From: Myxococcales bacterium
GTDB taxonomy: Bacteria > Myxococcota > Polyangia > Polyangiales > Polyangiaceae
Length of the DNA stretch: 6,862 bases
Direction of reading: 5' to 3'
Assembly: GCA_003151595.1 (NCBI GenBank)
Contig: PLXW01000039.1
Location: forward strand, 111,161 to 118,022
Shown here: positions 1 through 5,234 of the stretch, in pieces
How the letters are laid out: each line of letters opens with the position of its first letter
Numbering within the stretch: the first letter of the stretch is position 1
The notes under the pieces: generated by a model
Databases searched by the model: none
Seen by the model: only the letters and a program-made list of their open reading frames with translations
What the model was told of the DNA's origin: nothing
Made by a program: the position numbers and the translations under genes

Positions 1-199
1 GCATGTCGAGGTGCGTGTGCGCGTCAATGCCGCCGGGCATGATGAGCTTCCCGCGCGCGTCGATCGTCGTGTCGAACGTCCCTTGCGGACCCATGCCGTG
101 CGCGAAGATGGCGGCGATCTTGCCGTCGACGATCGCGACGTCCGCTTCGTACGTGTCGACCGCCGTGACGACCGTGCCCCCTTGAATGAGCGTTCTCAT
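1..199 (-). CDS. hydA: Dihydropyrimidinase / D-hydantoinase, N-terminal part (runs off window start)
   Basis: Only the first 66 codons are in the window. They read as the N-terminus of a cyclic amidohydrolase: an opening beta-strand segment (MRTLIQGGTVV), a DVAIVDGKIAAI stretch, then MPGGIDAHTHLDM at residues 54-66. H61 and H63 of the HxH motif are the first two metal ligands of the family's binuclear zinc site. The wording around HxH resembles dihydropyrimidinases and D-hydantoinases more than dihydroorotases or allantoinases. The family hydrolyses 5,6-dihydrouracil or dihydrothymine to the N-carbamoyl beta-amino acid in the cytoplasm, which is exactly the step missing from the plus-strand genes here. 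The ATG complement at 197-199 is chosen because it gives the usual family N-terminus. The bases just upstream on the minus strand are pyrimidine-rich with no Shine-Dalgarno, so a leaderless or SD-independent start is possible. The exact substrate cannot be fixed from this fragment. Confidence 0.88.
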   Translation of the reverse strand, partial: MRTLIQGGTVVTAVDTYEADVAIVDGKIAAIFAHGMGPQGTFDTTIDARGKLIMPGGIDAHTHLDM

Positions 200-331
200 G
201 GGGCGGGAGGCTAGGTCGAAATCCGGCGAGCGTGTGATCGCTTTTCGGTTCGGCCTGCCACTTAACACCCTGAAGGCCCCGCGCATGTCTCACGACGCTG
301 CGTGGCGCGGACTCTTCGTACAACGCAATGA

Positions 332-351
332 CGCGTGAGCTCACTCACGCG
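332..351 (+). promoter_or_regulatory. Perfect 8-bp inverted repeat next to the lipoprotein ribosome-binding site
   Basis: CGCGTGAG at 332-339 and CTCACGCG at 344-351 are exact reverse complements around a 4-base loop, CTCA. Inside it, GTGAGCTCAC (335-344) is a 10-bp perfect palindrome. The right arm ends on the first base of the Shine-Dalgarno sequence. As DNA it could be an operator; as RNA it would be a stable hairpin touching the ribosome-binding site, able to affect translation or 5'-end stability. Neither role can be shown from sequence alone. Confidence 0.35.
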
Positions 352-357
352 GGAGGA
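351..357 (+). promoter_or_regulatory. Shine-Dalgarno sequence of the lipoprotein gene
   Basis: GGGAGGA lies 5 bases before the ATG at 363. It selects this ATG over the in-frame ATG at 381 (Met7), which has no such sequence at a workable distance. Confidence 0.7.
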
Positions 358-362
358 ACGTC

Positions 363-1025
363 ATGAACCGTCGACGCTCGATGCACCGCTCCATCTTCAC
401 GCAGCTCGTGTGTGCCCTCTCCTTCTCCACGGTCGCCGCGTGCAGCGGGGCCACACAATCGACGTCGGGCACGACCTCGTCGGGCACCACTGCCGAAGCT
501 CTCGCGGCCGCGACGGCCGCCGAGGCGACGTTCCAGGCCCAGGCCACGCAATGCGCCGCGGCCTTCCAGACGTGCGTGAGCGCGGCCAACGCCGACATCG
601 CGACGTGCAAAGAAGAGCTCGAGAAGTGTCTCCCCAACGTTCCTCCGCCCGGCCCGGGCTGCAGCCTCTGGGATGACGGCGGCGTCCCGACGCCTCCCCC
701 GCCGCCCGATGGCGGCCTCGCAGTTCCGCCGCCGCCGCCGCCCCCGCCGCCCCCTCCCGGCGGTCCCGGCGCGCCTCCGCACGACGGAGACGACGACGGC
801 GACGGCGGTCCGGACCATGACGGTCCGCACGGTCACTTCGGGCCTCCTCCCGGCTTCTGCGGTCACGTCCCGCTGCCCCCCTCGCCCGCGCTCGAAGCGT
901 GCCGGACCGCTCTCGAGTCGTGCATGCAGTCTGCAACCGACGACACCGCGAAGAAGTCGTGCCTCGACGCCGCCCACACCTGCGTGAAGGACGCCTTCGA
1001 AGCCGCCCGCGCCGCAGCGAACTGA
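363..1025 (+). CDS. Cysteine- and proline-rich lipoprotein of unknown function
   Basis: I do not recognise this 220-residue protein. Residues 1-26 look like a lipoprotein signal peptide: basic start (NRRR, R9), hydrophobic core at 11-25, and lipobox VAAC with C27 as the predicted acylated cysteine. The mature part begins with a Ser/Thr/Gly linker (28-43) and an Ala-rich probable helix (44-63). Two CX6C motifs follow, C64/C71 and C82/C89. The middle (91-169) is low complexity: proline runs including 11 consecutive prolines at 122-132, a DGDDDGDGG acidic stretch at 141-149, and a His/Asp segment (DHDGPHGH). Two more CX6C motifs close it, C180/C187 and C200/C207. C100 and C166 flank the central region. 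The paired CX6C segments suggest two disulfide-stapled helical hairpins, which is inference. It is oriented like the mmsA operon but has its own terminator, and nothing links it biochemically to pyrimidine breakdown. It is probably anchored to the outer membrane or envelope. Confidence 0.85.
   Translation: MNRRRSMHRSIFTQLVCALSFSTVAACSGATQSTSGTTSSGTTAEALAAATAAEATFQAQATQCAAAFQTCVSAANADIATCKEELEKCLPNVPPPGPGCSLWDDGGVPTPPPPPDGGLAVPPPPPPPPPPPGGPGAPPHDGDDDGDGGPDHDGPHGHFGPPPGFCGHVPLPPSPALEACRTALESCMQSATDDTAKKSCLDAAHTCVKDAFEAARAAAN
726..758 (+). repeat. CCN low-complexity tract encoding 11 consecutive prolines
   Basis: Eleven proline codons in a row (mostly CCG and CCC) encode residues 122-132 of the lipoprotein, within a longer C-rich low-complexity stretch from about 691. 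Runs of three or more prolines are known to stall ribosomes and to need elongation factor EF-P. Such tracts also change length readily by slippage. Confidence 0.8.
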
Positions 1026-1059
1026 TCTCGGCCTCGCCTCCATCACATCGACCCGCGAG

Positions 1060-1093
1060 AGGAGCCCGGCGCACGCGCGCTGCGGCTCCTTTT
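1060..1093 (+). terminator. Rho-independent terminator after the lipoprotein gene
   Basis: AGGAGCC at 1060-1066 pairs exactly with GGCTCCT at 1084-1090, followed by TTT (T run 1090-1093). The interior is very GC-rich and can extend the fold (GCGC arms inside). It starts 34 bases after the TGA of the lipoprotein gene, the usual place for an intrinsic terminator. It separates that transcript from the mmsA operon. Confidence 0.75.
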
Positions 1094-1265
1094 CGCCGTT
1101 TGTTCGCCAGGCCGCCTCCCTGTTCGCGGCGCGTGCCGCCCCCTGCAACGCGTCATCGTCGCTCCGGACTTGACCGCGGCAGCCTCGGGTGGGAAAGCTT
1201 CGCTGCCTCCGCGGGACCGCCTCATTCGAGGGGGAGCCCGCCCGCCTCCCGCCGGTTTCGGACAA

Positions 1266-1281
1266 GCACGTAACGACGTGC
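1266..1281. promoter_or_regulatory. Perfect inverted repeat, candidate operator
   Basis: GCACGT (1266-1271) and ACGTGC (1276-1281) are exact reverse complements around AACG. It stands alone in the mmsA upstream region, about 135 bases before the start codon and near a weak -10-like CAAAAT. A dimeric regulator could bind such a dyad; which one is unknown, and no regulator gene is in the window. Confidence 0.35.
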
Positions 1282-1402
1282 ATCGCCCGGGCCTCCGCGA
1301 GCGCGCAAAATAGGGGGGACCAACGCCGCGAGCTGCACCACGGGCTCGCGGGTCGAAGATTTTGTTCCGGGGACGGGCAGCGGGCGTGGGCGTGAGATAC
1401 CA

Positions 1403-1407
1403 GGGAG
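1403..1407 (+). promoter_or_regulatory. Shine-Dalgarno sequence that fixes the mmsA start
   Basis: GGGAG lies 8 bases before ATG 1416. This favours 1416 over the in-frame TTG at 1362, whose extra 18 residues (FRGRAAGVGVRYQGAKA and flanks) are not like the N-terminus of this family. Confidence 0.7.
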
Positions 1408-1415
1408 CGAAAGCC

Positions 1416-2879
1416 ATGAAGTTCGATTTCGGCAAGGTGAAGAACTACGTCGGCGGCGAGTGGGTCGAGTCGAAGGGGCGCGAGTCCTTCGAGGTGACGA
1501 ACCCGGCGACGCTCGAGAAGCTCGGCTCCGTCCCGGTGGGCACGGCCGCCGACGTCGATGCCGCGGTGCAGGCCGCGAAGACCGCGTTCAAGACCTGGCG
1601 CGAAGTGCCGGTCGCGAACCGCGCGCGCTACCTGTTCGACCTCCGCAACATCATGGTCGAGAACTACGACGAGCTCATCGAGCTGTGCACGCAGGAGCAC
1701 GGCAAGACGCTCGACGAGTCGAAGGGGGACGTGGGGCGCGGCGTCGAGAACGTCGAGACCGCGGCCGGCATGCCGTCGCTCATGATGGGCCAGGCCCTCG
1801 AGCAGATCGCCACCGGCATCGACTGCGTGAGCATGCGCCAGCCGATGGGCGTGTTCGCCATCATCGCGCCGTACAACTTCCCCTCGATGGTGCCGTTCTG
1901 GTTCCTCCCGTACGCCATCGCCACGGGGAACACGGTCGTCGTGAAGCCGAGCGAGCAGGTGCCGTTCTCGACGCAGCGAATCTTCCAGTTGATCCACGAG
2001 AAGCTGAAGCTCCCGCCGGGCGTGCTCAACATGGTGCACGGCGCGCGCGACGTGGTGAACGGCATCCTCGATCACGACGACATCGCCGGCGTCTCGTTCG
2101 TGGGCTCCACGACCGTCGCCAAGCACGTCTACGAGCGCTGCGGCGCCACGGGCAAGCGCGCGCAGGCGCTCGGCGGCGCGAAGAACTTCACGATCGTCAT
2201 GGACGACTGTGACTGGGAGAAGAGCATCCCGAACATCATCGACAGCGCGTTCGCGTGCGCCGGGCAGCGATGCCTCGCCACGAGCGTCGTCGTCGGCGTC
2301 GGCAGCGCGTACGGGAAGCTGAAGACGCAGATCGTCGAGCGCGCCAGGCAGATCAAGGTCGGCAACGGCGTCGAGAAGGGCATCACCATGGGCCCGGTCA
2401 TCAGCGCCAAGCACAAAGAGCGGATCGTCTCGTACATCGAGAAGGGGGTCGCCGAAGGGGCGGAGCTCCTCCTCGACGGCCGTAACCCCACCGTCGCCGG
2501 CAACCTCAAAGGTCACTTCCTCGGCCCTACCGTCTTCAACAAGGTCTCGCCTTCGATGTCGATCGCCAGGGACGAGATCTTCGGCCCGGTCCTCTGCGTG
2601 ATCGAAGCGAAGACGCTCGAAGACGCGATCGCCATGACCAACGCGCACCCGATGGCGAACGCCGCCTCGGTGTACACGTCGAACGGCGCCACGGCGCGCA
2701 AGTTCTCCAAGGAGATCGACGCCTCGATGGTCGGCCTCAACATCGGCGTGCCCGCGCCGATGTCGTATTTCACGTTCGGCGGGAACAAGCAGTCGTTCTT
2801 CGGCGACGTGAAGGCGCACGGGCGCGACAGCGTTTCCTTCTATACGCAGAACAAGACGACCATTCAGCGGTGGTGGTGA
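1416..2879 (+). CDS. mmsA: CoA-acylating (methyl)malonate-semialdehyde dehydrogenase
   Basis: A 487-residue aldehyde dehydrogenase superfamily protein of normal family length, cytoplasmic. MmsA enzymes oxidise malonate semialdehyde or methylmalonate semialdehyde with NAD+ and CoA, releasing CO2 and giving acetyl-CoA or propionyl-CoA. Visible marks: PYNFPSMVPFW at 152-162 with the oxyanion-hole Asn N154; VVVKPSE with K177; GSTTVAKHVY at 230-239 (cofactor site); ALGGAKNF at 251-258, where hydrolytic aldehyde dehydrogenases have ELGGK with a catalytic Glu, its loss being typical of the CoA-acylating type; catalytic C286 in GQRCLA; and EIFGPVL in the C-terminal third. R285 beside C286 and R108 in GRGVENVE match the two arginines known to hold the substrate carboxylate. 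The gene leads the operon and ends 4 bases before the beta-ureidopropionase start, so translation is probably coupled. In this context it finishes uracil/thymine breakdown; roles in valine or inositol catabolism remain possible. Confidence 0.95.
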   Translation: MKFDFGKVKNYVGGEWVESKGRESFEVTNPATLEKLGSVPVGTAADVDAAVQAAKTAFKTWREVPVANRARYLFDLRNIMVENYDELIELCTQEHGKTLDESKGDVGRGVENVETAAGMPSLMMGQALEQIATGIDCVSMRQPMGVFAIIAPYNFPSMVPFWFLPYAIATGNTVVVKPSEQVPFSTQRIFQLIHEKLKLPPGVLNMVHGARDVVNGILDHDDIAGVSFVGSTTVAKHVYERCGATGKRAQALGGAKNFTIVMDDCDWEKSIPNIIDSAFACAGQRCLATSVVVGVGSAYGKLKTQIVERARQIKVGNGVEKGITMGPVISAKHKERIVSYIEKGVAEGAELLLDGRNPTVAGNLKGHFLGPTVFNKVSPSMSIARDEIFGPVLCVIEAKTLEDAIAMTNAHPMANAASVYTSNGATARKFSKEIDASMVGLNIGVPAPMSYFTFGGNKQSFFGDVKAHGRDSVSFYTQNKTTIQRWW

Positions 2880-2883
2880 TCAC

Positions 2884-3748
2884 ATGGCCAGGAACGTCAC
2901 AGTCGGTCTGATTCAATGCGCGACTCCGTTCGATCCCGCGTGGTCGATCGAGAAGATCAAACAAGCCGCGGTCGACAAGCACATCCCGCTCATCGAAGAG
3001 GCGGGGAAGAAGGGCGTTCAGATCCTGGGGCTGCAGGAGATCTTCAACGGCCCGTACTTCTGCCCGTCGCAAGACCCGCGCTGGTACGAAGCGACCGAGT
3101 CGGTCCCCGGCCCCACCATCGAGATGATGCAGGGCTACGCCCGCAAGTACCAGATGGCCATGGTCGTCCCGGTCTACGAGCGCGAGCAGGCCGGCGTCTA
3201 CTACAACACCGCCGCGGTCATCGACTCGGACGGCACCTACCTCGGCAAGTACCGGAAGAATCACATCCCGCACACCAACGGCTTCTGGGAGAAGTACTTC
3301 TTCAAGCCCGGGAACATGGGGTACCCCACGTTCCAGACGCGGTACGCGAAGGTCGGCGTCTACATTTGCTACGATCGCCACTTCCCGGAGGGCGCGCGCC
3401 TGCTCGGGTTGAACGGCGCGGAGATCGTCTTCAATCCGTCGGCCACGGTGGCGGGGCTCTCGCAGTACCTGTGGAAGCTCGAGCAGCCGGCGCACGCGGT
3501 GGCCAACGGGTACTTCGTCGCCGCGATCGAACCGCGTCGGCACCGAAGCGCCGTGGAACATCGGGAAGTTCTACGGCACGAGCTACCTCGTCGACCCGCG
3601 CGGCAACTTCGTCGCCACGGGGAGCGAGGACAAAGACGAGCTGGTGGTCGGCGTCGCGAACCTCGAGCTGATCGAGGAGACGCGGAAGACCTGGCAGTTC
3701 TATCGTGACCGTCGTCCCGAGACGTACGGCGGCATGACCGAGCTCTGA
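2884..3748 (+). CDS. Beta-ureidopropionase (N-carbamoyl-beta-alanine amidohydrolase), frameshifted as read
   Basis: A nitrilase-superfamily amidase of the UPB1-like type, which hydrolyses N-carbamoyl-beta-alanine or N-carbamoyl-beta-aminoisobutyrate to the beta-amino acid, CO2 and ammonia. The catalytic triad is visible: E52 in LQEIF, K125 in KYRKNHIPH, C162 in YICYDRHFPEG. The frame opened at ATG 2884 is family-like to residue 215 (ATC at 3526-3528), then turns to Arg-rich nonsense and stops at 3706-3708. If G3529 is skipped, the next frame continues smoothly with NRVGTEAPWNIGKFYG and ends RDRRPETYGGMTEL at TGA 3746-3748. The repaired product is 287 residues, a normal length. The site has no slippery run, so a one-base insertion (real mutation or sequencing error) is likelier than programmed frameshifting. 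As read, the last 72 residues, including strands of the core fold, are lost. It overlaps nothing and follows mmsA by 4 bases. Confidence 0.92.
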
Positions 3749-3774
3749 GACGTACGGGGACATGATCAAGCTCT
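3719..3774 (+). repeat. 28-bp imperfect tandem duplication of the beta-ureidopropionase 3' end
   Basis: Positions 3719-3746 and 3747-3774 are adjacent copies of one 28-bp unit, identical at 24 of 28 bases (both begin GAGACGTACGG and end AGCTCT). The first copy encodes the last nine residues and the first base of the stop codon. Because 28 is not a multiple of three and the TGA spans the junction, the second copy is not translated. It also ends in a TGA-type sequence (3774-3776). Confidence 0.85.
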
Positions 3775-3778
3775 GAGT

Positions 3779-3850
3779 GTCATCCTGAGCGCAGCGAAGG
3801 ACCCCCGCCGTCAACCGGGGGTTCTTCGTCGCTTCGCTCCTCAGAATGAC
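3779..3850. repeat. REP/MITE-like palindromic element
   Basis: A 72-base imperfect palindrome. Outer arms GTCATCCTGAG (3779-3789) and CTCAGAATGAC (3840-3850) match at 10 of 11 positions. A strong inner stem pairs GAAGGACCCCCG (3796-3807) with CGGGGGTTCTTC (3816-3827), one pair being G:T, around an 8-base loop. From memory, elements with GTCATCCTGAGC...GAAGGA arms recur in many bacterial genomes as dispersed non-coding repeats; I could not check copy number here. There is no coding capacity. It lies inside the operon, between the beta-ureidopropionase and aminotransferase genes, so its RNA hairpin may affect message stability or partly terminate transcription. Its right arm contains an ATG (3846) in frame with the next gene, which can mislead start calling. 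Confidence 0.75.
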
Positions 3851-3864
3851 GAACTGGATCGCTA

Positions 3865-3871
3865 GAGGGAG
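3865..3871 (+). promoter_or_regulatory. Shine-Dalgarno sequence that fixes the aminotransferase start
   Basis: GAGGGAG-type purine run (AGAGGGAG, 3864-3871) stands 7 bases before GTG 3879. Neither the upstream in-frame ATG 3846, which lies within the palindromic repeat, nor the downstream ATG 3894 has such a sequence, so GTG is preferred. Confidence 0.7.
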
Positions 3872-3878
3872 ACTCACC

Positions 3879-5198
3879 GTGGCCGACAAGAAAATGACCA
3901 GCGCCGAAGTCCGCGCGAAGCACAAAGAGTTCCTGTTCCCGAGCGTCGCCAACTACTACGGCGACGACAGCGTCGTCCTGGAGAGCGGCAAAGGGAGCCG
4001 CGTGAAGGACCTCGACGGGAATCAGTACCTCGATTTCTTCGGAGGGATTCTCACGCTGTCGCTCGGTCACGCGAACGAAGGGGTCAACAGCGCAGTCAAA
4101 GCGCAGATGGACCGACTCGGTCACGTCTCGACGCTCTACCCCACGCTGCCGATCGTCGAGCTCGCCGAGAAGCTCTCGAACCTGATGCCCGGCAAGCTGA
4201 AGAAGGCGTTCTTCACGGCCAGCGGCACCGAGGCCGACGAGACCGCGGTGGGCCTGGCCATGACGCACACGGGATCGACGGATCTCATCGCGCTCCGCCA
4301 CGGCTACTCCGGCCGCTCGCTCCTCGCGCAGTCGCTCGTCGGGCACAGCAAGTACCGCGTGGTGCCGACGCAGGTGGCCGGCATCAAGCACGCCGCCGCG
4401 CCGTACTGCTACCGCTGTCCGTTCGGGCTCACGTACCCGAGCTGCGAGGTGAAGTGCGCGCAGGACATCGAAGACCTGATCCAGACGACGACGTCGGGGC
4501 ACATCGCGGGCCTGCTCGCCGAGCCGATCATGGGCGTCGGCGGGTTCATCACCGCGCCTGACGGGTACTTCAAGGTCGCGGTCGACATCGTGAAGAAGTA
4601 CGGCGGCGTCTTCATCGCCGACGAAGTGCAGACCGGCTTCGGACGCACGGGCGGCAAGATGTGGGGCATCGAGCACCACGCCGGTGTCGAGCCCGACATC
4701 ATGACGATGGCCAAGGGGATCGCGAACGGCTTCCCGATCGCGGCCACGATCGCCACCGCGCCGATCGCCGACTCGTGGAAGGGGGGGAACATCTCCACCT
4801 TCGGCGGAAACCCGGTGTGCGCGACGGCGGCGAACGCCACCATCGACACGATCGTCGATCAGAACCTGGTCGCGAACGCCGAGGCGATGGGGAAGGTCCT
4901 CCGCGAGGGGCTCCTCGCGCTCCAGAAGAAGTACCCGCGCGCCATCGGCGACGTCCGTGGGCGTGGCCTCATGCAGGCCATCGAGCTCGTGAAGGACGAG
5001 ACGGCCAAGGACCGCACCGCGGCTCCCGAGACCGCGTCGCGCCTGTTCGACGAGACCAAGAAGCGCAAGATGCTCATCGGTCGCGGCGGCCTGCTCAACA
5101 ACGTGATCCGGATCGCGCCGCCACTCAACGTCGTCAAGAGCGACATCGAAGAGGCGCTCAAGATCTTCGATCAGTCGTTCGCCGCGCTCAGCGTCTGA
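3879..5198 (+). CDS. Class III PLP aminotransferase, probable beta-alanine / beta-aminoisobutyrate transaminase (AGXT2-like)
   Basis: A 439-residue fold-type I, class III aminotransferase of normal length, cytoplasmic. Visible marks: GNQYLDFFGGI near 47-57, SGTEADE at 115-121 (phosphate-binding region), EP at 215-216, DEVQTGFGRTG at 248-258 with D248 contacting the PLP ring nitrogen, and K279 in MAKGIANGFP as the Schiff-base lysine; GGNPV follows. A Cys-rich insertion at 176-193 (C177, C180, C189, C193; CX2C-X8-CX3C) sits where the mammalian AGXT2 group also has a Cys-rich segment. AGXT2 transaminates (R)-beta-aminoisobutyrate, the thymine breakdown product, so this likeness agrees with the operon. 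The inferred reaction is beta-alanine or beta-aminoisobutyrate plus pyruvate (or another oxo acid) to the semialdehyde, which feeds MmsA. Amino acceptor and exact substrate are not visible; a 4-aminobutyrate-type activity is the main alternative. It is separated from the upstream gene by a palindromic repeat, so it may be less tightly coupled. Confidence 0.92.
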   Translation: MADKKMTSAEVRAKHKEFLFPSVANYYGDDSVVLESGKGSRVKDLDGNQYLDFFGGILTLSLGHANEGVNSAVKAQMDRLGHVSTLYPTLPIVELAEKLSNLMPGKLKKAFFTASGTEADETAVGLAMTHTGSTDLIALRHGYSGRSLLAQSLVGHSKYRVVPTQVAGIKHAAAPYCYRCPFGLTYPSCEVKCAQDIEDLIQTTTSGHIAGLLAEPIMGVGGFITAPDGYFKVAVDIVKKYGGVFIADEVQTGFGRTGGKMWGIEHHAGVEPDIMTMAKGIANGFPIAATIATAPIADSWKGGNISTFGGNPVCATAANATIDTIVDQNLVANAEAMGKVLREGLLALQKKYPRAIGDVRGRGLMQAIELVKDETAKDRTAAPETASRLFDETKKRKMLIGRGGLLNNVIRIAPPLNVVKSDIEEALKIFDQSFAALSV

Positions 5199-5234
5199 GC
5201 GAGCGCCACCCCACGTCCCGGATCACGTCCCCTG
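5199..5234 (+). other. Short spacer with repeated CACGTCCC and no Shine-Dalgarno before preT
   Basis: The 36-base gap has two exact direct copies of CACGTCCC, at 5212-5219 and 5224-5231, 12 bases apart (about one helical turn). The bases before the preT start are C-rich and contain no GGAG-like motif, so preT probably starts without a canonical ribosome-binding site. Whether the repeated octamer is functional is unknown. Confidence 0.4.

Larger units (their letters stand above)
200..362. promoter_or_regulatory. Divergent intergenic region (dihydropyrimidinase / lipoprotein)
   Basis: These 163 bases separate two divergently transcribed genes, so they must carry the promoters for both unless one is driven from further away. 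I see no good -35/-10 pair on either strand. The only AT-richer patch is around 239-268, and TACAAC at 319-324 is a weak -10-like match for the plus strand without a convincing -35. The plus-strand end carries a hairpin (332-351) and a Shine-Dalgarno sequence (351-357), listed separately. The regulatory role is inferred from gene layout alone. Confidence 0.4.
1094..1415 (+). promoter_or_regulatory. Non-coding leader / likely promoter region of the mmsA operon
   Basis: This 322-base stretch between the terminator and mmsA shows no credible gene: the open frames that cross it have no family likeness and no ribosome-binding sites. It is the natural place for the promoter of the five-gene plus-strand series. 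Candidate elements are weak: TTGACC at 1170-1175 resembles a -35 box but has no good -10 at the right spacing, and CAAAAT at 1306-1311 resembles a -10 box without a -35. A perfect inverted repeat at 1266-1281 is the best-formed signal and lies about 25 bases upstream of CAAAAT. The region 1300-1364 is less GC-rich than its surroundings in short patches. Confidence 0.45.

Noticed and set aside
1165..1200. TTGACC at 1170-1175 as a sigma-70 promoter for mmsA
   Set aside because: No acceptable -10 hexamer lies 16-18 bases downstream, so a full promoter is not supported.
1362..1415. TTG at 1362 as an upstream start of mmsA
   Set aside because: It would add 18 residues unlike the family N-terminus, and the GGGAG at 1403-1407 is placed for ATG 1416.
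345..2819. Very long minus-strand open frame (824 codons) opposite the lipoprotein gene and mmsA
   Set aside because: It lies antisense to clear genes, its product is dominated by Arg, Ala, Asp, Leu and Val without family motifs, and such frames are expected where G/C-rich third positions remove stop codons on the other strand.
3526..3532. Programmed +1 frameshifting in the beta-ureidopropionase
   Set aside because: No slippery run, no in-frame stop at the shift point and no internal Shine-Dalgarno as in prfB; a simple one-base indel explains the data better.
3780..4679. Minus-strand open frame of 299 codons starting opposite the aminotransferase
   Set aside because: Antisense shadow; it ends within the palindromic repeat and shows no recognisable domain.
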